A DNA stretch of 40,089 nt from Candidatus Kuenenia stuttgartensis (lineage in GTDB: Bacteria; Planctomycetota; JAKEIC01; DYIT01). Under the pieces are notes generated by a model. It was not told where the DNA came from and did no database searches. It was given only the letters and a program-made list of their open reading frames with translations. Location: assembly GCA_020723505.1 (NCBI GenBank), contig DYIT01000015.1:19644-59732 (forward strand), in the 5' to 3' direction. The position numbers and the translations under genes are program-made. This document shows, piece after piece, positions 7,455 through 14,374 of this stretch (positions within the stretch are counted from its first letter, which is position 1; every line of letters begins with the position of its first letter).

Positions 7455-8513
7455 TCATTTGCCGGCGAATGCGTTAGTCTTGAAGTCTCCCGATTCGGGC
7501 CCGACCTTGTAGCCCCTGAGCATGAGGTCCAGCCCGCGGGGGTTCTTCGCGGCGGCGAACATCTCCCGTTCGATTTCCGCCCTCCTGCCCCCCTTCATCG
7601 CGTACTTCAGCAGAAGCCGCTCGGCCGCGCTCTCGGCGATGAACCCGGCCCTCGATGCCCGCGCTATCTCGACCGCAAGCCGCGCGTCGCCGCCGTGGAA
7701 ATACTTCACCCTTGACCGGGAGTCCTTCGCTCCGCCGTCCACCACGTAGAGGTTGTAGTTCCCTCCAACCTGGCCGAAATGCTCGCCCGCTTCGATTATG
7801 GACGACACCAGGGCCAGAAGCCCGCGCCCCGCCCCGGGCCCCTCGCGCCTCTCCTCGAGCGTCATGCCCCGGAGCAGTTTCTGGAAGCTGATTCCACCCG
7901 CGTACTTCCCGGCCCCGATGGATTCGAATCCTCCCGCCTGGAGCGACAGCACCCCGCTCTCCTGCTTCATGCAGAACCCCTGGAAGCCCGATTCCGCGTC
8001 CCAGCCAGCCAGGCACGCGTGGTTCGGAGGGGACAGCGGCGCGTCGTCGAACCCCTCCTCCTGTTTTGCCATCTTGAGCGCCCTGGTCTTCACGGCCCCT
8101 TGCGCGAGATCGTGCTTCTCTCCTCCCTTGCGCACCCGGCCGTTGTTGAGGTCGTCGAGCGTGATGCCGTACAGGAACCTGAGCCTGTCGTCCGTGTAGC
8201 GCCTCGTCACGCGGTTGAACATGTCCACCGCCGCCCTGCCCGCCTCCTCCAGCGTCCGGGGCGGCGGCTCCCCCGCCTTCTTGCGCGCCTGCAGGGCGAC
8301 CCTCGCCCGGTGCACGACCTCGTAATGGAAGTCCGGCCCGCCGACGCCTCCGTACAGGGCGACCACGCCGGATTCCTCCATAATCCCCCCCGGCAACAGC
8401 TCGACCACGTGCTCCGTATGGTGGGATTTCCTGAGCCTAAGGTGCCAGCTCTCCTCGTCGGATATGACGCCGCCCTGGTCGCGGCTGAACTTGAAGGAAT
8501 TGACTATCGCCAT
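7455..8513 (-). CDS. Proteasome-fold protein, putative non-catalytic paralogue
   Basis: 352 residues, homologous along its length to the next gene (stop and next ATG 15 bases apart). It aligns as MAIVNSFKF, then GGVISDE (Asp19), VALYGGVGGP, the strand ACLAGWDAESGFQGF, IGAGKYAGG where the partner has GSG, MTLEERREG, helix LLALVSSIIEAGEHFG, and GGNYNLYVVDG. It has Ala2-Ile3 where the partner has Thr2-Ser3, and TEHVVELL where the partner has EKIRLVV. Both the nucleophile and the active-site Lys are therefore missing. The shared insertion reads YTDDRLRFLYGITLDDL and the shared C-terminal motif is LMLRGYKVG, followed by a Gly/Asn/Lys tail. A strong GAGGAGG SD precedes ATG 8513. It is first in the run leading into dnaX-ybaB-recR and divergent from moaA. 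A structural partner, like proteasome alpha subunits, is the simplest reading. Confidence 0.68.
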   Translation of the reverse strand: MAIVNSFKFSRDQGGVISDEESWHLRLRKSHHTEHVVELLPGGIMEESGVVALYGGVGGPDFHYEVVHRARVALQARKKAGEPPPRTLEEAGRAAVDMFNRVTRRYTDDRLRFLYGITLDDLNNGRVRKGGEKHDLAQGAVKTRALKMAKQEEGFDDAPLSPPNHACLAGWDAESGFQGFCMKQESGVLSLQAGGFESIGAGKYAGGISFQKLLRGMTLEERREGPGAGRGLLALVSSIIEAGEHFGQVGGNYNLYVVDGGAKDSRSRVKYFHGGDARLAVEIARASRAGFIAESAAERLLLKYAMKGGRRAEIEREMFAAAKNPRGLDLMLRGYKVGPESGDFKTNAFAGK

Positions 8514-8657
8514 CTGTCCTCCTCGCTGTTTCTAGCAAGAAGAAAAAACATCCCCGATTGCCTTGTCCACCCCTGAGTGGGGGGGCTGCAGCGCGTTGTC
8601 CGGGTTCGGAATCTACATCCGGCCCTCCTCCAAGGCAACGAGATTCCGTCCAAGCGC

Positions 8658-8686
8658 TTTACATCCTCTCCGCATGCAAATATCAT
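8658..8686 (+). promoter_or_regulatory. Sigma-70-type promoter for moaA
   Basis: TTTACA (8658-8663), a 17-base spacer and TATCAT (8681-8686); each hexamer matches the consensus at five of six positions. It predicts a start near 8693, with AAGGAGG at 8705-8711 serving the ATG at 8719. Confidence 0.65.
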
Positions 8687-8718
8687 CCTCATTCCGACAT
8701 GTTCAAGGAGGTTCCGGG

Positions 8719-9693
8719 ATGCCGAGGCGGCCGGTTGTTTCGGTCTCGAAGCTCAGGATATCCGTCACCGACAGGTGCAACCTGAGATGCCTTTACTGCA
8801 TGCCCCCGGAGGGAATCCCGCTGGAAGACCGGAGCGAAATCCTGCGGTACGAGGAGATTGCGGAAATCGCCGGTCTCATGGCGCGGTTCGCGGGATTGAA
8901 GCAGGCCAGGCTGACCGGCGGAGAGCCGCTGCTCAGGGCCGGGCTTCCCGACCTCGTCCGGATGCTCGCAAAAGCCGGCGTGGGCGAAATCGCCCTCACC
9001 ACGAACGGCCAGCTCCTGGCCGGCCTCGCGGCGGCCTTGAAGGATGCCGGCCTGGGCCGCGTGAACGTGAGCCTCGACTCGCTCGACAGGGATAAATATT
9101 CCGAGCTCACGCTCGGCGGGACGCTCGACCGCACTCTGGCGGGCCTGGACGCGGCCGTCGCCGCCGGACTGACGCCCGTGAAAATAAACACCGTCGTCCT
9201 CAGGGGATACAACTTCGGCGAGCTCCCGGCCCTCGCGCGGTTCGCGGCGTCCAGGGGATTCACCATCCGTTTCCTCGAGGCCATGAGGATTGGCGAGCTT
9301 GCCGCCGTTCATGAGGAGCGTTTCGTTCCGGCCGCGGAGATGATTGCCGCGCTGGAGGCGGAATTCGAGGTCAGGATTCTGCCGCATCCATGGGGGGGGA
9401 CCTCCAGGCCCGCAGTGCTGAAGGACCGGAAGACCGGCAGGGAATCCGAGGCGGGATTCATCGCGTCGGAAAGCCTGCCTTTCTGCTCCTCATGCTCGAG
9501 GCTCAGGCTCACGGCCACCGGCATGCTGCTGCCCTGCCTCCTCGGCGGCGAGGGGGAGGACCTCAAGGCGAGGATTCGCGAGGGCGGGTTGAGCGGGCAG
9601 GACATGAGAGATATCGTGAGGAAGGTCCTCATGCGCAAGCCCAGGGTCAGGGGAAAGGAGAACAGGCAGTACATGTCCCGAATCGGCGGATAA
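8719..9693 (+). CDS. moaA: GTP 3',8-cyclase MoaA (molybdenum cofactor synthesis)
   Basis: 324 residues. A radical SAM enzyme that converts GTP to 3',8-cyclo-GTP, the first step of molybdopterin synthesis. The radical SAM cluster is CNLRCLYC. The SAM-binding glycine motif is in LTGGEPLLR. The C-terminal substrate cluster has C-S-S-C (FCSSCSRLRLT) followed by CLLGGEG. The protein ends in the conserved Gly-Gly (RIGG), which the family needs for catalysis. The frame is open from 8563, but an ideal AAGGAGG lies 7 bases before ATG 8719 and the sequence becomes MoaA-like exactly there. A ModE-like regulator follows 34 bases later. Other moa genes are outside the window. The stop codon lies in a hairpin. 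Confidence 0.95.
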   Translation: MPRRPVVSVSKLRISVTDRCNLRCLYCMPPEGIPLEDRSEILRYEEIAEIAGLMARFAGLKQARLTGGEPLLRAGLPDLVRMLAKAGVGEIALTTNGQLLAGLAAALKDAGLGRVNVSLDSLDRDKYSELTLGGTLDRTLAGLDAAVAAGLTPVKINTVVLRGYNFGELPALARFAASRGFTIRFLEAMRIGELAAVHEERFVPAAEMIAALEAEFEVRILPHPWGGTSRPAVLKDRKTGRESEAGFIASESLPFCSSCSRLRLTATGMLLPCLLGGEGEDLKARIREGGLSGQDMRDIVRKVLMRKPRVRGKENRQYMSRIGG

Positions 9694-9712
9694 ATCGGCT
9701 CCGCCGATTTAT
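9681..9712 (+). terminator. Two alternative hairpins at the moaA stop codon
   Basis: Stem 1 is AATCGGCGGA (9681-9690) with TCCGCCGATT (9700-9709). Stem 2 is ATAAATCGGC (9690-9699) with GCCGATTTAT (9703-9712), loop TCC. They overlap and exclude each other, and the TAA stop is in the loop of stem 1 and the arm of stem 2. No T-tract. The AAGGA SD of the next gene starts at 9715, just past the stem. Confidence 0.5.
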
Positions 9713-9727
9713 TTAAGGATGTGAAGA

Positions 9728-10063
9728 ATGAAAGTCCTGAGCAAGGTCTGGGTGGCGTCGGACAAGGGTGAGATCATTTTCGGCGAGGGACGGCTGGAGA
9801 TGCTCGAGCTGGTGGACAGGCTCGGGTCCATGAACAAGGCTGCCGCTGAGATGGGTATGTCCTACAGGACGATGTGGGGCAAGATACACGCGACCGAGAA
9901 GGAACTGGGCATGAAGCTCATAAAGACCGCCGTCGGCGGCGGCAGGAAAGGCGGGTCTTCGCTGACCGCAGAGGCCAGGCGCTTCATGGACAGGTTCGAT
10001 TTGCTGAACAGGCACGTCACGAAGGAAGCCGACTCCGCTTTCTCCAGGATTTTCGGGGGATAA
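9728..10063 (+). CDS. ModE-type winged-helix DNA-binding protein (N-terminal domain only)
   Basis: 111 residues that match the ModE N-terminal domain, a LysR-like winged helix: RLEMLELVDRLGSMNKAAAEMGMSYRTMWGKI is helix-turn-helix, and AVGGGRKGGSSLTAEARRFM is the wing with the typical glycine run. Full ModE carries two C-terminal molybdate-binding (TOBE/MOP) domains. They are absent here and the gene simply stops, so this is a stand-alone DNA-binding form. Such short versions are common and often control molybdenum uptake or cofactor genes. Its position after moaA supports that, but molybdate sensing cannot be claimed. The SD is AAGGA, 8 bases before ATG. Confidence 0.85.
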   Translation: MKVLSKVWVASDKGEIIFGEGRLEMLELVDRLGSMNKAAAEMGMSYRTMWGKIHATEKELGMKLIKTAVGGGRKGGSSLTAEARRFMDRFDLLNRHVTKEADSAFSRIFGG

Positions 10064-10101
10064 CTCGGACGAGCCGGAATGCAAATGAAGCTCGTCCGAG
10101 T
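10063..10101 (+). terminator. Hairpin at the end of the modE-like gene
   Basis: A perfect 12-bp stem: ACTCGGACGAGC (10063-10074) with GCTCGTCCGAGT (10090-10101), loop of 15 bases. The last A of the TAA stop is the first base of the stem. No T-run follows. Confidence 0.6.
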
Positions 10102-10232
10102 CATATCGCGCGCTTCGCGCGTGCCTTACCGCAGAGGCGAAATTTTCAGGCGAAGGCGGGAATGGCATAGTTGGGCTCGATTGTGCGCCGCACGTATCCC
10201 CGGTCGCCGCGAACGACCGCGGGCTTGCCTGG

Positions 10233-10252
10233 ATTCCGGCTTTCGCCGGAAT
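10233..10252. repeat. Palindromic intergenic repeat ATTCCGGC-TTTC-GCCGGAAT
   Basis: An 8-bp perfect stem with a 4-base loop, followed by GACG. Sequences of the form ATTCC...GGAATGACG are frequent dispersed repeats in many high-GC bacteria. Only one clear copy is in this window. Confidence 0.5.
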
Positions 10253-10259
10253 GACGATC

Positions 10260-10293
10260 CCACACGAAGCACGGAGCTCCGCGCATCGTGTGG
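10260..10293. repeat. Copy of the CCACACGA...TCGTGTGG palindrome
   Basis: CCACACGA (10260-10267) pairs with TCGTGTGG (10286-10293). The outer arms and the following GAAT match the palindrome repeated three times at 19830-20087; the loop differs. Confidence 0.55.
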
Positions 10294-10337
10294 AATATCC
10301 GCCTTCCACAGGCCATGGGCGGAGTCGAGGGACTTCG

Positions 10338-10407
10338 CCGATTGCATTCACCTCCCACTCTCTCTGTTCCACATTGGACTTTCGACTTTAGACTTTGGAC
10401 TTTTGAC
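10338..10407 (-). repeat. Heptad array, GTCCAAA class
   Basis: Read on the minus strand from 10407: GTCAAAA, GTCCAAA, GTCTAAA, GTCGAAA, GTCCAAT, then more degenerate GTGGAAC, AGAGAGA, GTGGGAG, GTGAATG on the same 7-base grid. It lies just beyond the pcm stop. Confidence 0.65.
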
Positions 10408-10419
10408 CGGGGATATAAC

Positions 10420-11112
10420 TCACTCCTCCCCCCCCCAGCCTTCCCGGCCGATGAGCCTCACGAAGACGCAGCTTAGGACCTCGCGCTCCTCGAAGGACGA
10501 TCCATTCCGCCGTAAGGACATCAGCATCTGGCAGCAGGACCTTCCAACGGGAATCACGAGCAGGCCCCCGTCCGCGAGCTGGTCCTTGAGCGGTCTCGGG
10601 ACTTCCGGCGCGCCGGCGGTGACGATTATCCTGTCGAACGGAGCGGAATCGGGAAGCCCCAGCGTGCCGTCGCCGGTCCTGAAGACGATGTTCCCGTATC
10701 CCAGTCCGTCCAGGACGACCTGCGCCCTGCTTCCAAGGGTTCCGATGCGCTCCACGGTGAAGACCCGTCCCGCGAGCTCGGCCAGCACCGCCGTCTGGTA
10801 CCCCGAGCCCGTGCCGATTTCAAGGACCTTCTCTGTCCCCTCAAGCATGAGCTCCTGGGTCATGAGCGCCACCATGTAAGGCTGGGAGATGGTCTGGCTC
10901 TCCCCGATGCTCAACGGGTGGTCCTCGTATGCGGATTCGCGCGCATTGAGCGGGACGAAGAGATGCCTCGGGATTTTCATGAAGGCGTCGAGGACCCGGC
11001 GGTTCGTGATGCCCCGCCTTTTCATCTGCTCCTCGACCATGGCCCGCTTTCGCCTCTCGAAGAGGGCCTCCCCGGCGATATCCTCGCTTCCGCAGTCAGT
11101 CTCAGTGGACAT
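10420..11112 (-). CDS. pcm: Protein-L-isoaspartate O-methyltransferase
   Basis: 230 residues. A SAM-dependent methyltransferase that methylates L-isoaspartyl residues of aged proteins so that they can be repaired. SQPYMVALMTQEL is the characteristic PCMT motif. The SAM site is VLEIGTGSGYQTAVLAEL, followed by TVERI, and VTAGAPEVPRPLKDQLADGG is the conserved post-motif. An acidic N-terminal tail (~20 residues) precedes the family start at RRKRAMVEEQMKRRGI. SD GGAG lies 6 bases before ATG. It follows the glycosyltransferase by 58 bases in the recJ run. Confidence 0.94.
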   Translation of the reverse strand: MSTETDCGSEDIAGEALFERRKRAMVEEQMKRRGITNRRVLDAFMKIPRHLFVPLNARESAYEDHPLSIGESQTISQPYMVALMTQELMLEGTEKVLEIGTGSGYQTAVLAELAGRVFTVERIGTLGSRAQVVLDGLGYGNIVFRTGDGTLGLPDSAPFDRIIVTAGAPEVPRPLKDQLADGGLLVIPVGRSCCQMLMSLRRNGSSFEEREVLSCVFVRLIGREGWGGEE

Positions 11113-11170
11113 CGGAATCTCCGAAACGGGGTTTCCCCGGATGCGCCGCGGCTCCCGTCCGACTGCCAGT

Positions 11171-11890
11171 TCAGAGATATTTCGCCATGAGCCTGAGGAA
11201 CCTCAGCGTGTCCCTGACCTTGCTGATTTTGCTCTTCTCGTTCCCGTAGACCGTGGAAATCGGCGCCTCGGCGATGCGGAAGCCCAGGCGCCCGGCCTTG
11301 ATTATGAGGTCGGACTCGGTTTCGAACCTCCCCGCGTCGAGGACCACGGAGTCGAGCATGCGGGTGCGTATGAGCCTGAACCCCGACTGGGAGTCGTACA
11401 CCCTCGACCTCGCGGCAATCGAGACTGCCATGGACGTGACGCGGTTGGTAAGGAACCTGAGCAGCGGCATGCCCTTGGGATTCATCATCCTGCACCCGAT
11501 TACGAAGTCCGCATCCGTCCGGCTTGCGCGCGAGAAAAGGCCGGGGATTTCCTCCGGAAGGTGCTGGAGGTCGGCGTCGAGCGTCACAATCCAGTCGAAG
11601 CCGCGCTCCCTGGCGTGCCTGAATCCCGCCGCAAGCGCGCAGCCCTTGCCGAGGTTGCGAGCGTGCCGGATTACGACCGCTCCCGCCGATTCCGCGTTCG
11701 CGGCCGTCGCGTCCGACGACCCGTCGTCCACGACCGCGACCTCCTCGCAGTGCGGCAGGGTCCTCCTCACGACTTCGGAAATGAAACCGGCCTCGTTGAA
11801 CGCGGGGATTACCGCGCAGGCGCTCCCGGACCCGGTCAGGGAATCCGCACGTCCTTTACCACGAGCTCGATTTCCCGCTGCCCATGCCAT
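11171..11890 (-). CDS. Family 2 glycosyltransferase (polyprenyl-phosphate sugar transferase-like)
   Basis: 239 residues. The GT-A/GT2 fold is shown by CAVIPAFNEAGFISEVV, VVDDGSSD, HARNLGKGCALAAGFRHA and the metal-binding DADLQH. DSQSGFRLIR and the C-terminal SKISKVRDTLRFLRLMAKYL resemble dolichyl/undecaprenyl-phosphate mannose or glucose synthases. No membrane segment is present, so it would be a peripheral enzyme. The start at 11890 overlaps the end of recJ by 55 bases and gives a 20-residue leader without family similarity. No better ATG, GTG or TTG lies between, so the start is uncertain. Lipid-linked sugar donor synthesis is inferred. Confidence 0.85.
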   Translation of the reverse strand: MAWAAGNRARGKGRADSLTGSGSACAVIPAFNEAGFISEVVRRTLPHCEEVAVVDDGSSDATAANAESAGAVVIRHARNLGKGCALAAGFRHARERGFDWIVTLDADLQHLPEEIPGLFSRASRTDADFVIGCRMMNPKGMPLLRFLTNRVTSMAVSIAARSRVYDSQSGFRLIRTRMLDSVVLDAGRFETESDLIIKAGRLGFRIAEAPISTVYGNEKSKISKVRDTLRFLRLMAKYL

Positions 11891-13566
11891 GTGTTAATCC
11901 TCGGGACGTAGGCGAGGTCCACGCGCTTCCCGGCCATCTCCTCGGCAAGCCTCCCGAATCCGAACGCGACCGCCCGCCTCGAAACTCCCTGATCGCGGAC
12001 GAAGAAACCAAGATGCTTCCCGTCCCTGCCGAGCCTGCGCGGGGTCCCGGCCACGTGAAGCCCCCTGCTCGCGAGCATAGGCTCCTGGTTCGCCGACCCG
12101 AAAGGCCTCAGCGAGTCGAGCTCCGAAACGAAATCCCCCTGGACGTCGGCGAGCCCGAGCTCCATGTCTATCATCAGGCTGGGCCCGCCGGGTTCCCCGC
12201 GCATCACAGACTCCGCATGGCGGTTCAGCGCCGCCCTGAATTCCGGCACCGCGGCCCTCTCAATCACCAGCCCTGCCGCCTGCGCGTGCCCGCCGAATGA
12301 CACGAGATGCCTTCCGCACTCCTCCAACGCCTTCTGGATGTGGAATTCCGGGACGGATCGCGCCGACCCCTTGCCCGAATCGTCCTTCAGGGAAATCAGC
12401 ACCACCGGCCTGTAGTACAGCTCCGCGATTTTGGACGCCACAATCCCCAGCACGCCCACGTGCCAGTCGTCGCTTTCGAGGACTATCACGTTGTCCATCC
12501 GTCCGGTCATCGAGCCGAGCCGCCCCAGCGCCTCGTCGAGTATCTTCTGCTCTATCGCCTGTCTCCTCCGGTTCTCCCCGTCGAGGAACCTCGCGAGCGT
12601 CAGCGCCTCTGGATACGAGGTCGAGGTGAGCAGCCCTACGCCGGCACCCGAGTCGCCCATCCGCCCGGCGGCGTTCAGCCGCGGACCCAGCTTGTAGGCC
12701 AGGTCCGCGGTCTCGGGAACCTTGCCCAGGAGGTTGCACACGGCGAGAAGCGCCTTGAGACCGGGATTGTGCGACCTCGCAAGGGACCTGAGCCCGAACC
12801 GCACGAATATCCTGTTCTCGCCCGTGAGCGGGACCACGTCCGCCACGGTCCCGAGCGCCACCAGGCCCAGCGCGTCGATTAGGAACGCCCTGAGCTCCGG
12901 GGAGACCTTGGCCCCGCCGGAAAGGGCCTGTGCGACTGCCCAAGCGACCTTGAAGGCGACCCCGACGCCGGCGAGGTCGCGGAACGGATAGGCCGTCCCG
13001 CTGCGCTTCGCGTCGATTACTGCAAGGGCGTCGGGCAGGCGGGAGGACGGCTCGTGATGGTCCGTGATGATGACGTCCATTCCGAGCCGCTTCGCCTCGG
13101 AAACCTCGTCGATTGCGGTTATCCCGTTGTCCACCGAAATTATGAGCTTGACCCCCGAGGCCTTGAATCCGCCGACCGACCCGATGTTCATGCCGTAGCC
13201 CTCATCGATCCGGTCCGGGATGTAGAAATCGACGTCCGCCTGGAGCTCCTGGAAGAAGCGGATGAGAAGGGCTGTCGACGTGACGCCGTCCACGTCGTAG
13301 TCGCCGTAGATGAGTATCTTTTCCCTGTCCCTCAGGGCCTTCTGGATGCGGGCCACCGCGACGTCCATGTCCTCGAGCTTCGAAGGGTCGTTCAGCTGCG
13401 AGAGGGCAGGCCACAGGAAAGCCCTCGCTTCCTCCGGGCTTGTCATGCCCCTGTTCACGATAATCCTGGCCGTGTAGTCGTGTATGCCGAGGGCAACGGA
13501 GATTCTGCGGCTGCAATCGTTGTCCTGCGCGTGGATTCTCCACTCCTTCGGAGGTCTTTCAGTCAT
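11836..13566 (-). CDS. recJ: Single-stranded-DNA-specific exonuclease RecJ
   Basis: 576 residues, normal length. RecJ degrades ssDNA 5' to 3' in recombination and mismatch or base-excision repair. DHH-family motifs are intact: LIYGDYDVDGVTSTALL, SVDNGI, the signature TDHHEPSSRLP, LNAAGRMGDSGAG, and in the DHHA1 domain SFGGHAQAAGLVIE. A C-terminal OB-like domain follows. A possible minus-strand -10 (TATAAG) lies at 13613-13608, but no convincing -35 accompanies it. The gene leads a run recJ-glycosyltransferase-pcm. Confidence 0.96.
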   Translation of the reverse strand: MTERPPKEWRIHAQDNDCSRRISVALGIHDYTARIIVNRGMTSPEEARAFLWPALSQLNDPSKLEDMDVAVARIQKALRDREKILIYGDYDVDGVTSTALLIRFFQELQADVDFYIPDRIDEGYGMNIGSVGGFKASGVKLIISVDNGITAIDEVSEAKRLGMDVIITDHHEPSSRLPDALAVIDAKRSGTAYPFRDLAGVGVAFKVAWAVAQALSGGAKVSPELRAFLIDALGLVALGTVADVVPLTGENRIFVRFGLRSLARSHNPGLKALLAVCNLLGKVPETADLAYKLGPRLNAAGRMGDSGAGVGLLTSTSYPEALTLARFLDGENRRRQAIEQKILDEALGRLGSMTGRMDNVIVLESDDWHVGVLGIVASKIAELYYRPVVLISLKDDSGKGSARSVPEFHIQKALEECGRHLVSFGGHAQAAGLVIERAAVPEFRAALNRHAESVMRGEPGGPSLMIDMELGLADVQGDFVSELDSLRPFGSANQEPMLASRGLHVAGTPRRLGRDGKHLGFFVRDQGVSRRAVAFGFGRLAEEMAGKRVDLAYVPRINTWHGQREIELVVKDVRIP

Positions 13567-13720
13567 TTCGGAATCGAAAAAAAGCGGCGTTTCTCAAATC
13601 CGTACAGCTTATACACTTTGCCGCCCGAGATCCATAGAGGGGCATTGCATCCGGCGGTGAAGAGCCGCCTCCGGAACCGGCCGTGCCGGCAAACGGCAAG
13701 GGAATCGAACAGCATCGAAT

Positions 13721-13825
13721 GTCCAAAGTCAAAAGTCCAAGGTCCAAGGTCTGAAGGGTAGAGGGTATAGGGTCGAGGGCGGGAGGGTGAACTGTGAACC
13801 GTCAGCAGTAAACAGTAAGCAGTAT
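13721..13825 (+). repeat. Continuous 15-unit heptad array
   Basis: The stretch divides exactly into 7-base words that drift gradually: GTCCAAA, GTCAAAA, GTCCAAG, GTCCAAG, GTCTGAA, GGGTAGA, GGGTATA, GGGTCGA, GGGCGGG, AGGGTGA, ACTGTGA, ACCGTCA, GCAGTAA, ACAGTAA, GCAGTAT. The 7-base phase is kept across three word families. Confidence 0.8.
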
Positions 13826-14007
13826 GCCGTGTCTAAGACCCTGCCCGCCTTCGCCTGGAAATCCTGCATCCGCGGAGCGAAGCCCGCCGAGGCTCTCGCG
13901 GGTGCATCAAAGCGAAGGCGGGGCGGGTTTCACTCCGCCCTGGCGCTGGGAACCATGGCGAAGCAGGGTGCACCGGAGACTGGAACCACCAACAGATCTG
14001 ATTATTC

Positions 14008-14070
14008 TTATTGGTGTTTGAGTTTGGGTTGGAGTTCATTGGAAATTGGGATTTGGTTGTTGGGATTTCC
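14008..14070 (+). repeat. Heptad array, xxxTTGG class (9 units)
   Basis: On a 7-base grid: TTATTGG, TGTTTGA, GTTTGGG, TTGGAGT, TCATTGG, AAATTGG, GATTTGG, TTGTTGG, GATTTCC. It is AT-richer than its surroundings. Confidence 0.65.
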
Positions 14071-14131
14071 CGCGATGCCGCCTGCTTAAGATTAGCGTAG
14101 GGCTAGCCTCCGACGCCTTCGGTGGTGATTC

Positions 14132-14208
14132 TTCCTTTTCCCGCTTGCCCGTTCCCTTCCCCTTTCCCTATTCGCTTACCCCTCCCCTTTCTCTTCCCCT
14201 CTTCCCTC
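14132..14208 (+). repeat. Pyrimidine-rich heptad array (11 units)
   Basis: Words on a 7-base grid: TTCCTTT, TCCCGCT, TGCCCGT, TCCCTTC, CCCTTTC, CCTATTC, GCTTACC, CCTCCCC, TTTCTCT, TCCCCTC, TTCCCTC. Periodicity is weaker than in the other arrays because the composition is skewed. Confidence 0.45.
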
Positions 14209-14338
14209 AAACTGCCCGGAAGCCCCCTCTTTCCCCTGCATGACGTGGACGGGAACGAAAACACGAAATGAAACCTCGCGTTGATTCGCGGCGAAGCCCG
14301 CTGCCCGAAGATTCCGGACGATTCGCCTTGTGCCCGCG

Positions 14339-14367
14339 TTGAAATGGAGTCCGCGGCGGGCTATCAT
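14339..14367 (+). promoter_or_regulatory. Strong promoter giving a probably leaderless kinase transcript
   Basis: TTGAAA (14339-14344), a 17-base spacer and TATCAT (14362-14367), each five of six to consensus. The ATG at 14375 is 8 bases after the -10, so the mRNA would start at or next to the A of the ATG. No SD precedes this ATG. Confidence 0.6.
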
Positions 14368-14374
14368 TAGTTCC

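Larger units (their letters stand above)
10064..10419. other. Intergenic region between the convergent modE-like and pcm genes
   Basis: 356 bases, no gene supported. It contains the modE stop hairpin, a GC palindrome near 10110, two dispersed-type palindromes (10233-10252 and 10260-10293), and a minus-strand heptad array up to 10407 beside the pcm stop. Confidence 0.6.
13567..14374. other. Long intergenic region made largely of heptad arrays
   Basis: 808 bases between divergent recJ and the kinase-FGE gene. No ORF in it shows coding character. It holds at least three 7-bp-periodic arrays with different words (13721-13825, 14008-14070, 14132-14208), a possible recJ promoter, and at its right end a strong promoter for the kinase gene. 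Confidence 0.7.

Noticed and set aside
8520-8620. Promoter for the proteasome-like operon on the minus strand
   Set aside because: TGGACA-17-TTTTCT can be found, but the -10 matches only three of six positions; not strong enough to list as a feature.
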